A DNA stretch of 46,291 nucleotides, from positions 1 through 46,291 of the forward strand of contig NZ_AKIY01000304.1 in the NCBI RefSeq assembly GCF_000282615.1, read 5' to 3'. The notes under the pieces are model-generated. The model saw only the letters and a list, made by a program, of their open reading frames with translations, was not told the origin of the DNA and did not search any database. This document shows positions 30,987 to 40,354 of this stretch, one piece after another. The position numbers and the translations under genes were made by a program. The DNA comes from Bradyrhizobium sp. YR681. Lineage in GTDB: Bacteria > Pseudomonadota > Alphaproteobacteria > Rhizobiales > Xanthobacteraceae. How positions within the stretch are numbered: the first letter of the stretch is position 1; each line of letters starts with the position of its first letter.

Positions 30987-32555
30987 ATGCGACTAACTCT
31001 GAACTTGAAGACGATCCTGATCGCCGTGGCGGTGCTCGTGGTGTCATTTTTCATCAGCCTGAAGGCGATGGACTGGCTGTCGCCGCGCGCGACCAATTCC
31101 GCGCCCCCGGTCGCGCAATTGCCGCCGCTGCCGCCGGCGTCCACGAGCTCGATCGTGGTCGCGCCGGTCGCGATCGCGATCTCGGCGATCCGCGAGCAGG
31201 CCGAGAAGGCTGCGCCGCGCAATTTCGCCGGCAAGGCCGACAATCCGGTCTCGCAGATCCTGGAGAATGCCGACATCGGCTGGACCGCCGTGCGCGGCCC
31301 GATGGCAGCTGCCGGCGACAAGGACGTGCTGACGATCTCGACGCCGCTCAGCGGCAAGCTGAACGTGACGGGCTCGCTGTCGTCGAAGGCCACCGGCGCG
31401 CTTGGCGACGCACTCAGCGGCGTGCTCGGCGGCGACGCGGCGAAACGGATCGGCGCGGTCAACATCAAGAATCTGAACGCCAGCGCCGAGATCAGGGGCA
31501 ACGTCATCGTCACCTCGCGGCCGAAGCTCGCCGCCAACTGGCATCTCGAGCCCAACCTCGGCGCCCAGGTCAATCTCGGCGATACCAACGTCAACGTCGC
31601 CGGTGCCAAGGTCAACGTGCCGGCGCAGGTCAAGCCGCTGATCGACAAGAACGTCGGCGAGCAGATCAACGCCGTCTCCGAGCGCATTCGCAACGATCCT
31701 TCGCTGCGCGAGAATGCGAAGCTGCAATGGGCCAAGGCCTGCCGCTCGATCCCGCTGCAGGGCTCGGGCTCCTCCGCCGCGCTGCCGCCGCTCTGGCTCG
31801 AGATGAAACCGATCCGCGCCATCGCCGCGCAGCCGCGCGTCGACGCACAGAACGTGACGCTCCAGCTCGGCCTCGAGCTCGAGACGCGCGTGACCTCGAC
31901 GCAGACCAAGCCGGACTGTCCGTTCCCGGACAAGATCTCGATCGTGCCGCCGACCGGCAGCGGCGTGAACATCGGGGTGCCGATCGACGTGCCCTTCACC
32001 GAGATCAACAAGCTGATCGCGGCGCAGATGGTCGGCCACACCTATCCCGAGGACGGCTCCGGCCCGGTCGACGTCACCGTGAAGAGCGTCAACGTGGTCC
32101 CGTCGGGCGAGCGGCTGCTGATCTCCCTGCTGGTGCGCGCCAAGGAGAAGAAAAGCTGGCTCGGCCTCGGCGCCGAGGCAACCGTGCACATCTGGGGCCG
32201 GCCGATGCTCGACCAGGCGCAGCAGACGCTGCGGCTCGCCGACATCCAGCTCGCAGTCGAGTCCGAAGCCGCCTTCGGCCTGCTGGGAGCGGCGGCGCGC
32301 GCGGTGGTGCCGCAGATGCAGCAGGCTCTGGTGCAGAAGGCGACGCTCGACCTGAAGCCGATCGCCGCCAACGCCCGCGAGAAGATCGCGGCCGCGATCG
32401 CCGACTACCAGAAGAGCGAGGACGGCCTCAAGGTCGATGCGAAGATCGACAGCCTCACGCTCGCCGACATCGCCTTCGATTCCAAGACGCTGCGCATCGT
32501 CGCGGAGGCCGGTGGCTCGCTGAACGTGTATGTGACCAAGCTGTCGGGCATGTAG
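30987..32555 (+). CDS. DUF4403-family membrane-anchored protein
   Basis: The 522-residue protein has an uncleaved signal anchor (about 8-26, TILIAVAVLVVSFFISLKA), and the rest should lie in the periplasm. It shows two related halves with PVAIAISAIREQAEKAAPRN, LKLQWAKACRSIPL-type (residues KLQWAKACRSIPL) and WLEMKPIRAIAAQPRVD, then IDVPFTEINKLIAAQMVG in the second half. This is the tandem arrangement of DUF4403 proteins, which are related to lipid-binding BPI/TULIP-like folds as far as I recall. Function unknown; envelope lipid handling is possible. ATG 30987 with GGGGGA just upstream is preferred over TTG 30984. It is the first core gene to the right of the island. Confidence 0.85.
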   Translation: MRLTLNLKTILIAVAVLVVSFFISLKAMDWLSPRATNSAPPVAQLPPLPPASTSSIVVAPVAIAISAIREQAEKAAPRNFAGKADNPVSQILENADIGWTAVRGPMAAAGDKDVLTISTPLSGKLNVTGSLSSKATGALGDALSGVLGGDAAKRIGAVNIKNLNASAEIRGNVIVTSRPKLAANWHLEPNLGAQVNLGDTNVNVAGAKVNVPAQVKPLIDKNVGEQINAVSERIRNDPSLRENAKLQWAKACRSIPLQGSGSSAALPPLWLEMKPIRAIAAQPRVDAQNVTLQLGLELETRVTSTQTKPDCPFPDKISIVPPTGSGVNIGVPIDVPFTEINKLIAAQMVGHTYPEDGSGPVDVTVKSVNVVPSGERLLISLLVRAKEKKSWLGLGAEATVHIWGRPMLDQAQQTLRLADIQLAVESEAAFGLLGAAARAVVPQMQQALVQKATLDLKPIAANAREKIAAAIADYQKSEDGLKVDAKIDSLTLADIAFDSKTLRIVAEAGGSLNVYVTKLSGM

Positions 32556-32683
32556 CGCGCCTTGCGCACGGCCTGCGTGAGCGGCACTTGCGCCGCTGGC
32601 ATTCTCGTCCGGGGATGCTAAGCTGTTTGTCGCAACCTCGGACGAGGTATCGACAGCATTGGTGCTGGTGACGCGAGGACAAC

Positions 32684-33793
<1,110 letters not shown>

Positions 33794-33841
33794 TCCAACA
33801 ATCAAGCTCAACACACTGCACATGAAGAAGGAACAAGGACC

Positions 33842-34900
33842 ATGCTGAAGCGCAAGATTGGCAAGATGGCTCTGGGTTTCGCCGCGGCGCTCACCGCCAG
33901 CGCTGCGCTGGCCAATTTCGCGCAGGCGCGTGACCTGACCGTCGTATCGTGGGGCGGCGCGTATCAGGATGCGCAGAAGAAGGTCTATTTCGAGCCGTTC
34001 AAGAAGGCAGCCGGCGTTGCGATGAACGACGAGTCCTGGGACGGCGGCGTCGGCGTGTTGCGCGCCAAGGTGCAGGGCGGTGCCGCCACCTGGGACGTCG
34101 TCCAGGTCGAGAGCGACGAGCTCGCGGTCGGCTGCGAGGAAGGCCTGTTCGAGAAGCTGGATTACTCCAAAATCGGCGGCGAGGCCGCTTATATCCCGCC
34201 GTCGGTCAATTCCTGCGGCGTCGGCGCCATCCTCTACGATTTCGTGCTCGGCTACGACAAGGACAAGCTGAAGCAGGCTCCCAATGGTTGGGCCGACTTC
34301 TTCGACACCAAGAAGATTCCCGGCAAGCGCGCCTTGCGTCAGGGTCCGAAGACCACGCTCGAGATCGCGCTGATGGCCGACGGCGTCGCACCGAAGGACG
34401 TCTATAAGGTGCTGGCGACCGACGAGGGCATCGAGCGCGCGTTCAAGAAACTGGACACCATCAAGGGCGACATCGTCTGGTGGAAGGCCGGCGCCCAGCC
34501 GCCGCAATTGCTCGCCTCCGGCGAGGTCGCGATGACTTCGGTCTACAATGGCCGCATCGACACCGCGAACAAGAACGACAAGAAGAACTTCGGCATGGTG
34601 TGGGACGGCGCGCTCTTCACCCTCGACAGCTGGGTCATCCTGAAGGGGAGCCCGAACAAGGACGCGGCCTACAAGTTCCTGGACTTCGCCGGCAAGGCGG
34701 AGAACCAGTCCAAACTGTCGGAGAACATTGCCTATGGCACCTCGAACAAGGATGCCGCCGGCAAGCTGCAGCCTGCCGTTTTGAAGGACCTGCCGACGGC
34801 GCCTGACAACATCAAGAACGCGGTCGAGATCAACGTCGCCTTCTGGCTCGAGAACATCGATCGCCTGACCGAGCGCTTCAACAAATGGGCCGCGAAATAG
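33842..34900 (+). CDS. ABC transporter periplasmic binding protein, PotD-like
   Basis: The 352-residue product has a good ribosome binding site (AAGGAACAAGGACC) and a signal peptide cleaved near FAQA-RD (residue 29). The mature protein begins LTVVSWGGAYQDAQKKVYFE, a hallmark of polyamine-type binding proteins, and contains WDVVQVESDELAVGCEEGLF, GWADFFDTKKIPGKRAL and LASGEVAMTSVYNGRI. It should capture a polyamine or similar small cation in the periplasm for the PotA/B/C-type proteins. It lies 48 bp after the ATPase gene. A family B repeat separates it from the permease genes and may lower their expression. Confidence 0.92.
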   Translation: MLKRKIGKMALGFAAALTASAALANFAQARDLTVVSWGGAYQDAQKKVYFEPFKKAAGVAMNDESWDGGVGVLRAKVQGGAATWDVVQVESDELAVGCEEGLFEKLDYSKIGGEAAYIPPSVNSCGVGAILYDFVLGYDKDKLKQAPNGWADFFDTKKIPGKRALRQGPKTTLEIALMADGVAPKDVYKVLATDEGIERAFKKLDTIKGDIVWWKAGAQPPQLLASGEVAMTSVYNGRIDTANKNDKKNFGMVWDGALFTLDSWVILKGSPNKDAAYKFLDFAGKAENQSKLSENIAYGTSNKDAAGKLQPAVLKDLPTAPDNIKNAVEINVAFWLENIDRLTERFNKWAAK

Positions 34901-34951
34901 CGCGTACCTCGACCAGCGTGCGGCGCGCATTGAAAACAGCGACGTTTGGGC

Positions 34952-35085
34952 CATCCTTCGAGACGCCCGCCTTCGGCGGGCTCCTCAGGATGAGGTCGCA
35001 ATGTGGGGCGGCCATGTCACAAGCGCCGCTGTCGATTAGCCTCATCCTGAGGAGACCGCGAAGCGGTCGTCTCGAAGGACGAGGC
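34952..35085. repeat. long palindromic repeat, family B, copy 3
   Basis: CATCCTTCGAGACGCCCGCC through CTCAGGATGAGG is followed, after a short spacer, by CCTCATCCTGAGGAG to GTCTCGAAGGACGAGGC. It lies inside an ABC operon between the binding-protein and permease genes, with 32 bp left before the permease start. Confidence 0.92.
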
Positions 35086-35117
35086 GCTTGCTCAGGCCGC
35101 GCCAAGAGACGGCTCCC

Positions 35118-36371
35118 ATGACGTCAGCCTCCGCCAGTGCATCGACCGAAGTGCCGCTCAAGCGCCGCTTGAAGCGAGCGGAGCGAACACGCCAGCTCAA
35201 GGCCCTCGCACTCGTGGTGCCGCTGCTGCTGTTCCTGCTCTTCACCTTCGCTGGTCCCATCGCCGGCATGCTCTGGCGCGCGGTCGATGACCGCGAAGTG
35301 CGTCAGGTTCTGCCGCAAACGATCGCTGCTCTCGCCAGCTGGGACGGCAGGGACCTGCCGGACGAGAAGGCCTACGCGGCGCTTGCCAACGACATCCTGG
35401 CGGCGCGCGCCTCCGGCACCATTGCGATTGCGGCCAAGCGGCTCAACTACGCAATGAACGGCTTTCGCACGATCCTCACCAGCACCGCGCGCAATCTGAA
35501 GGCCGCGCCGGAAGCAGGCACGGCGAAAGAAGCGCTCGGCAGGATCAACCCGGCCTGGCGCGAACGCACCACCTGGACGACCATCAAGGACGCCAGCGGC
35601 CCGGTGACCGGCTTCTACCTCCTGTCGGCGCTCGATCTGACGCGGAACGCGGACGGCGCGATCATCGCGGCCCCGCCGGATCAGGCCATCTACCGCGACG
35701 TGTTCGCCCGCACCTTTCTCATCAGCCTCAGTGTCACGCTACTCTGCCTGATCCTGGGCTTCCCGGTCGCTTACCTCTTGGCGACGCTGCCGCCGGGCAA
35801 GTCGAACCTGCTGATGATCTTCGTGCTGCTGCCGTTCTGGACCTCGCTTCTGGTCCGCACCTGCGCCTGGATCGTGCTGTTGCAGAGCAAGGGCATCGTG
35901 AACGACGGCCTGCACTGGCTTGGCATCATCGACGAGCCGTTGCGCCTGATCTACAACCGCTTCGGCGTCTGCGTGGCGATGACTCACGTGCTGCTGCCGT
36001 TCATGATCCTGCCGCTCTACAGCAGCATGAAGGCGATTTCGCCCGCTTACATGCGTGCCGCCGCATCGCTCGGCGCGCCGCCCCTCACCGCTTTCCTGCG
36101 GATCTACCTGCCGCAAACGCTGCCCGGCATCGGCGCAGGCAGCCTGCTCGTCTTCATCCTGGCGCTCGGCTATTACATCACGCCGGCGCTGGTCGGCGGC
36201 GCCGCCGACCAGATGATCAGCTACTTCATCGCGCTCTACACCACCGAGACCGCCAATTGGGGCCTCGCCTCGGCGCTGGGGGCCGTACTGCTGCTCGCCA
36301 CCATCCTGCTCGCTCTCGTCTACGGCAGGCTGGTGCAGGGCCAGCACGTTACGGGAGGGATGAAGAATTGA
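35118..36371 (+). CDS. ABC transporter permease, PotB-like, with long periplasmic insertion
   Basis: This 417-residue inner-membrane protein starts at ATG 35118. The first helix is at about 28-52. An unusually long hydrophilic segment (about 53-195, roughly 140 residues against some 50 in ordinary PotB) comes next. Five further helices start at TFLISLSVTLLCLILGFPVA (199-218). The ATPase-docking EAA loop is YMRAAASLGAPPLTAFLRIY. It forms the channel with the next permease, whose TTG start overlaps its TGA. A PotB role is inferred from pairing and operon. Confidence 0.92.
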   Translation: MTSASASASTEVPLKRRLKRAERTRQLKALALVVPLLLFLLFTFAGPIAGMLWRAVDDREVRQVLPQTIAALASWDGRDLPDEKAYAALANDILAARASGTIAIAAKRLNYAMNGFRTILTSTARNLKAAPEAGTAKEALGRINPAWRERTTWTTIKDASGPVTGFYLLSALDLTRNADGAIIAAPPDQAIYRDVFARTFLISLSVTLLCLILGFPVAYLLATLPPGKSNLLMIFVLLPFWTSLLVRTCAWIVLLQSKGIVNDGLHWLGIIDEPLRLIYNRFGVCVAMTHVLLPFMILPLYSSMKAISPAYMRAAASLGAPPLTAFLRIYLPQTLPGIGAGSLLVFILALGYYITPALVGGAADQMISYFIALYTTETANWGLASALGAVLLLATILLALVYGRLVQGQHVTGGMKN

Positions 36372-37195
36372 GCGAAAATCCCTCCCTTCGCACGCCCAGC
36401 CAGCGCATCGCGTGGACCGCGACCATCGTCATCTCGACGCTGGTGTTCATCTTCCTGATCGCGCCGATCCTGGCGATCATGCCGCTGTCTTTCAGCTCGG
36501 GCTCGTACCTCACCTATCCGCTGCCGGGCCTCTCCTTGCGCTGGTACGACGACTTCATCAATTCGCCGCGCTGGATCAATTCGCTGAAGAACAGCATGAT
36601 CATTGGCGTCGCCTCGACCTTGCTGTCGATGGTTTTGGGCACTCTGGCGGCGCTGGGACTGGCGCAGTGGAAGAGCCGGCTCAAGCCGCTGGCGCTGGCG
36701 TTCGTGCTGTCGCCTGTCGTCGTGCCCGGCGTCATCACCGCGGTCGGCCTGTATTTCTTCTTTGCGCCGATCGGATTGACCGGCAGTTATCTCGGCCTGA
36801 TCCTGGCCCACACCGCGCTGGCGACGCCCTTTGTGGTGATCACGGTCGGCGCGACGCTGCAAAGCTTTGACACCAACCTCGCACGCGCCGCCGCCTCGCT
36901 CGGCGCCTCGCCGCTTCAGGCGTTCCGCCGCGTGATCCTGCCGCTGATCCTGCCTGGCCTCGCGTCAGGTGCGCTGTTCGCCTTCGCGACCAGCTTCGAC
37001 GAAGTGGTGATCGTGCTGTTCATGGCAGGTCCCGAGCAGCGCACCCTGCCGCGCGAAATGTTCAGCGGCATCCGCGAGAACATCAGCCCGACGATCACGG
37101 CCGCCGCGGTGGTTCTGACCACGGTCTCGGTCATCCTGCTCGCCACCCTGGAAGGCCTGCGCCGCCGCAACGAACGGCTCAAGGGCGGCGTGTGA
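36368..37195 (+). CDS. ABC transporter permease, PotC-like
   Basis: This 275-residue protein starts at TTG 36368, overlapping the TGA of the previous gene (TTGA), with GGGAGGGATGAAGAA just before as ribosome binding site. Six helices are visible. The EAA loop is LARAAASLGASPLQAFRRVI, and the end RRRNERLKGGV is cytoplasmic. It completes the PotABCD-type transporter. Coupling through the stop-start overlap should keep both permeases equal in amount. The next gene is separated by a palindromic repeat, so the operon probably ends here. Confidence 0.92.
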   Translation: MSENPSLRTPSQRIAWTATIVISTLVFIFLIAPILAIMPLSFSSGSYLTYPLPGLSLRWYDDFINSPRWINSLKNSMIIGVASTLLSMVLGTLAALGLAQWKSRLKPLALAFVLSPVVVPGVITAVGLYFFFAPIGLTGSYLGLILAHTALATPFVVITVGATLQSFDTNLARAAASLGASPLQAFRRVILPLILPGLASGALFAFATSFDEVVIVLFMAGPEQRTLPREMFSGIRENISPTITAAAVVLTTVSVILLATLEGLRRRNERLKGGV

Positions 37196-37232
37196 GCGGC
37201 GCCGTTCTTCTTTCTCTCCGCACCCACAGTAT

Positions 37233-37322
37233 CGTAGGGTGGGCAAAGCGAAGCATGCCCACGCATTTTCGCGATCGAAAGAGATCGTGGGCACGGCGCA
37301 AGCGCGCCTTTGCCCCCCTACG
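37233..37322. repeat. palindromic intergenic repeat (family E)
   Basis: CGTAGGGTGGGCAAAGCGAA is matched by CGCCTTTGCCCCCCTACG at the other end, and CATGCCCACG by CGTGGGCACG inside. It fills most of the 272-bp gap between the polyamine-type operon and the next binding-protein gene and could act as a terminator hairpin. Confidence 0.78.
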
Positions 37323-37467
37323 GGACCGGACTTGCTGCGTGAAACACCGCCCGCTCCCCTCTATATTTCTCATCCCCCTCACGCGTCTTTGGCTTAGCTC
37401 CCGCGACCGTTTGTCGCTACAACGGTCCGCGCAAGAAAACCCAAACAACAACGCTGAGGGAACAACC

Positions 37468-38679
37468 ATGCAAAAACTCATCGCCGCCATTGCGGGCGGT
37501 CTCGCGCTCGCCGCCACGTCAGGCGCGGCGCAGGCGCAGATTTCCGACGATGTCGTCAAGATCGGCGTGCTCACGGACATGTCGAGCCTTTATGCCGATG
37601 CGACCGGCAAGGGCTCGCTCGCAGCCGTCGAGATGGCGGTCGCCGATTACGGCGGCAAGGTCGCCGGCAAGCCGGTGCAGGTGGTCGCCGCCGACCACCA
37701 GAACAAGCCTGACGTCGGCGTCAACATCGCCCGCAACTGGTACGACAACGACAAGGTCGACGCGATCTTCGACGTGCCGACCTCATCGGTCGCACTGCCG
37801 ATCTCGGCGCTGACGCGTGAGAAGAACAAGATCAACATCAATTCCGGCGGCGGCTCCTCCGACATCACCGGCCCGGCCTGCTCGCCCAACACGGTGCACT
37901 GGACCTACGACACCTATGCGCTGTCGAACGTCGCCGGCAAGGCGATGGTGAAGCGCGGCGAGGACACCTGGTTCTTCGTTACCGCCGACTATGCCTTCGG
38001 CATGGCGCTGCAGCGCGACGCCGCCAACGTGGTCAAGGAGAGCGGCGGCAAGGTGCTCGGCGAGGTCCGTCATCCGCTCAATTCGTCGGACTTCTCCTCC
38101 TTCCTGCTCCAGGCCCAGGCCTCCAAGGCCAAGGTGGTCGCGCTGGCGAATGCCGGCGGCGACACCACCAACGCGCTGAAGCAGGCCGCCGAGTTCGGCC
38201 TCGTGCAGGGCGGGCAGAAGATGATCGCACTGCTCCAGGAGATCACCGACACGCACTCGCTCGGCATCAAGGCGACGCAGGGCCTGATCGTCACCGATGC
38301 GTTCTACTGGGACATGAACGAGGAGACGCGCGCCTTCTCCAAGCGCTTCAACGACAAGGTCGGCCACATGCCGACCATGATCCAGGCCGGCCTCTATTCG
38401 GCAACCATGCATTATCTGAAGGCGATCGAAGCCATCAAGACCGACGAGGCGCCGAAGGTGATGGCGCAGATGCGTGCCACGCCGGTCAACGACTTCTTCG
38501 CGAAGAATGGCAAGATCCGCATCGACGGCCGCATGGTCCACGACATGTATCTGTTCGAGGTCAAGAAGCCCGAGGAATCCAAGGGCGAGTGGGACCTCTA
38601 CAAGCTGATCGCCACCGTGCCCGGCGACGAGGCGTTCCGTCCGCTCGACAAGGGCGGCTGCCCGCTGGTCACGCACTAG
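37468..38679 (+). CDS. ABC transporter periplasmic binding protein, branched-chain amino acid (LivK) type
   Basis: The 403-residue product has GAGGG nine bases before ATG 37468 and a signal peptide ending AQAQ (about residue 24). The mature part begins VVKIGVLTDMSSLYADATGK and has MAVADYGGKVAGKPVQVV, NSGGGSSDITGPACSPNTVH and WFFVTADYAFGMALQRDA, the Leu/Ile/Val-binding-protein-like fold (periplasmic binding protein type I). Many such proteins in Bradyrhizobium bind amides, aromatic acids or other small carboxylates, so the ligand is open. No permease or ATPase gene follows; it is an orphan binding protein between repeats. Confidence 0.92.
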   Translation: MQKLIAAIAGGLALAATSGAAQAQISDDVVKIGVLTDMSSLYADATGKGSLAAVEMAVADYGGKVAGKPVQVVAADHQNKPDVGVNIARNWYDNDKVDAIFDVPTSSVALPISALTREKNKININSGGGSSDITGPACSPNTVHWTYDTYALSNVAGKAMVKRGEDTWFFVTADYAFGMALQRDAANVVKESGGKVLGEVRHPLNSSDFSSFLLQAQASKAKVVALANAGGDTTNALKQAAEFGLVQGGQKMIALLQEITDTHSLGIKATQGLIVTDAFYWDMNEETRAFSKRFNDKVGHMPTMIQAGLYSATMHYLKAIEAIKTDEAPKVMAQMRATPVNDFFAKNGKIRIDGRMVHDMYLFEVKKPEESKGEWDLYKLIATVPGDEAFRPLDKGGCPLVTH

Positions 38680-38692
38680 CTTCGGCCATTTC

Positions 38693-38779
38693 CGTCATTG
38701 CGAGCGAAGCGAAGCAATCCACAATCCCTCTGCGACGACAGTCTGAATTGCTTCGTCGCTTCGCTCCTCGCAATGACGG
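38693..38779. repeat. palindromic repeat family A, copy 2
   Basis: CGTCATTGCGAGCGAAGCGA at the left and TCGCTCCTCGCAATGACGG at the right are complementary, with GAAGCAATCC and GAATTGCTTC inside. Same family as 14659 and 46213. Confidence 0.88.
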
Positions 38780-38792
38780 GAAACAGCACGAG

Positions 38793-38822
38793 CGCGCGCC
38801 CGGTGAAAACCGGGCGCGCTTC
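38793..38822. terminator. bidirectional hairpin terminator between convergent genes
   Basis: GCGCGCCCGGT and ACCGGGCGCGC form a perfect 11-bp stem with a GAAA loop. It lies between the convergent binding-protein and PRC-barrel genes and can stop transcription from both sides; U tracts are short. Confidence 0.75.
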
Positions 38823-38846
38823 GCATCAGCCGTCACGTGATCGGCA

Positions 38847-39386
38847 TTACTCCGAGTACTTAAACTCGGGCATGTTCTTCAGCTCGTCCTTGCTCGCATT
38901 GAACACGGCATGGTCCGGATACCACTTCGAGCCCGACGACGCGGTCGTGGTGGTCGTGGTCTTCTCGGTGCCCGTCGCAGCACCGGTCGTCGTGGACCCA
39001 GCCGGCCTTGTGCCCGGGGCTGCGCCGCTAGCGCCGGTGTAGGCAACGGCCTCGTTGACGAATTTCAGCTTCTCGTAGGGTACGGCGACCAGATGCTCGC
39101 CCATGCCGAGGAAGCCGCCGACGCCGATCACGGCGATCTTGATATTGCCGTCCTTGTCCATCAGCAGGTCGTTGACCGAGCCGATGTTCTCGTTGGCTTC
39201 GTTATAGACCTTCAGGCCGTCCATCTTGGACGTGCGCCACTGGCCCGACGCTGTGGTCGTCGTGGTGGTGGCGGTTGTGGCCGAGGGCGCCGCCTTGTCC
39301 GTGGTGGCGGTCGGCGATTGCGCGAATGCAACAGTCGCAAGAAGTGCGGTGCCGGCAAGACCGGCGGCGATCGATTTCATCAACAT
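38847..39386 (-). CDS. secreted PRC-barrel domain protein
   Basis: The 179-residue product starts at ATG 39386, after AGGAGAGG. A signal peptide (about 1-23, ending AFAQ) is followed by Thr/Ala-rich sequence. The PRC-barrel domain occupies about 50-118: WRTSKMDGLKVYNEANENIG, SVNDLLMDKDGNIKIAVIGV and GEHLVAVPYEKLKFV. A second Thr-rich stretch and a C-terminal SKDELKNMPEFKYS follow. PRC-barrel proteins of this kind are periplasmic, often stress-induced, with unknown partners. A sigma-EcfG-like promoter lies at 39425-39449. Confidence 0.88.
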   Translation of the reverse strand: MLMKSIAAGLAGTALLATVAFAQSPTATTDKAAPSATTATTTTTTASGQWRTSKMDGLKVYNEANENIGSVNDLLMDKDGNIKIAVIGVGGFLGMGEHLVAVPYEKLKFVNEAVAYTGASGAAPGTRPAGSTTTGAATGTEKTTTTTTASSGSKWYPDHAVFNASKDELKNMPEFKYSE

Positions 39387-39424
39387 TGTTGTCCTCTCCT
39401 TCAGCAGAAAACTCGTGGTGAGAG

Positions 39425-39449
39425 AACAGCGACGCGCATCCGCAGTTCC
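39425..39449 (-). promoter_or_regulatory. sigma-EcfG-like promoter for the PRC-barrel gene
   Basis: Read leftwards, GGAAC, 16 bases, then TGTT resembles the general-stress consensus GGAAC-N16/17-CGTT with one mismatch. It would start transcription about 30 bases before ATG 39386, a suitable distance. This would place the gene in the PhyR/EcfG stress regulon. Confidence 0.4.
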
Positions 39450-39549
39450 TTTGCTGCGGCGATTTCGTTGCGTGATTATGGCGCTGCGTTGCAATGAAGT
39501 TCCTGCGTGACTCAGGAACGTTGAAATTCCGAACGGTCGAAATGCACAG

Positions 39550-39601
39550 TTCCTCGCCGACGATCGTGCGCCCTGGGTGAGGCACGATCGCGGCGAGGAA
39601 C
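39550..39601. terminator. long inverted repeat after the Ser/Gln-rich protein gene
   Basis: TTCCTCGCCGACGATCGTGC and GCACGATCGCGGCGAGGAA are complementary with one bulge around a 12-base loop. It begins 23 bp downstream of the leftward gene ending at 39624 and could terminate it, though no U tract follows. Confidence 0.55.
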
Positions 39602-39623
39602 GCGCCGACCCGCGTCGCTCAGG

Positions 39624-40175
39624 TCAGCTCTGGTAGTCGATCAGAAGCGCCGAGAAATCCGAGCTGCTGGAGGAGCTGCCGTTGGCGCCATAGGAGGATG
39701 ACGACGATTGCGATTGCTGGAGCGCCTCGAGGAACTGCTTGAGAATTTCCGCCGTGGTCGAGCCGCTCGACGTGCTGCTGGTCGAGTCGGTCGACGACGA
39801 TTCCGAAGAGCTGTCATCCGGCGGCGGACCGGGCGGCGGTCCCCCGGCGCCACCGGGACCGCTGGCGAAAGCGGACTGAAACACGCTCTTCAGCTCGTCG
39901 GCCTGGTCCGACGTCAGCGTCCCGTTCGAGACCTCGTTGGAAATGAGGTCGTCGATCTTCGACTTCATGTCGTCCTTGGACGGCCTGGTGCCGCTCGACT
40001 GGTCGCTTGACCGGCTCTGCTGGAGCGCCGTGTCGATGTCGGTCAGCGCCGTCGAGAGCGCCGACTGGTCCGACGACGAGATCGTGCCGGCGGAAACCTC
40101 CGATTGCAATTCCTGCTGCAGCCGCTGCAACGGCGACTGGTAATTACCGGCGGAGGCCGCCGAAATCGAGGTCAT
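39624..40175 (-). CDS. Ser/Gln-rich conserved protein with two internal repeats, function unknown
   Basis: This 183-residue protein has no cleaved signal peptide. Two helical repeats are related: LQSEVSAGTISSSDQSALST (about 22-41) and SNEVSNGTLTSDQADELKSV (about 85-104). A Pro/Gly stretch (GGAGGPPPGPPPDD) and a tail dominated by Ser and Gln follow. The repeat pattern xxEVxxGTxxSxQxxxL suggests paired short helices, as in calcium-free EF-hand-like or flagellar/secreted accessory proteins, but no family is recognised. It is divergent from the two-component regulator at 40355, which may control it. Confidence 0.78.
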   Translation of the reverse strand: MTSISAASAGNYQSPLQRLQQELQSEVSAGTISSSDQSALSTALTDIDTALQQSRSSDQSSGTRPSKDDMKSKIDDLISNEVSNGTLTSDQADELKSVFQSAFASGPGGAGGPPPGPPPDDSSSESSSTDSTSSTSSGSTTAEILKQFLEALQQSQSSSSSYGANGSSSSSSDFSALLIDYQS

Positions 40176-40281
40176 GATGGCTCCGTGGGTTTTGCGGGGT
40201 TTCTTGTGTGGCCGCGCCACGGTATGGTTAACGGCCTTAACGGGACCTTGCCACCCACTGCCCGGGCGTGTCCCTGTGTTT

Positions 40282-40310
40282 CGGAAAAGGCTACGGAAAC
40301 AATCTGAAAC
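40282..40310. promoter_or_regulatory. candidate response-regulator binding region
   Basis: GGAAAC at 40295 and TGAAAC at 40305 start exactly 10 bp apart, with CGGAAA at 40282 before them. Direct half-sites one helical turn apart are the usual target of OmpR-type regulators. The region lies between the divergent unknown gene and the regulator gene, so it may serve both. No footprint data; inferred. Confidence 0.35.
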
Positions 40311-40354
40311 AAAAATAATCGCCATTTGGCCCGAATCTTGGACAAACAAAGCGC

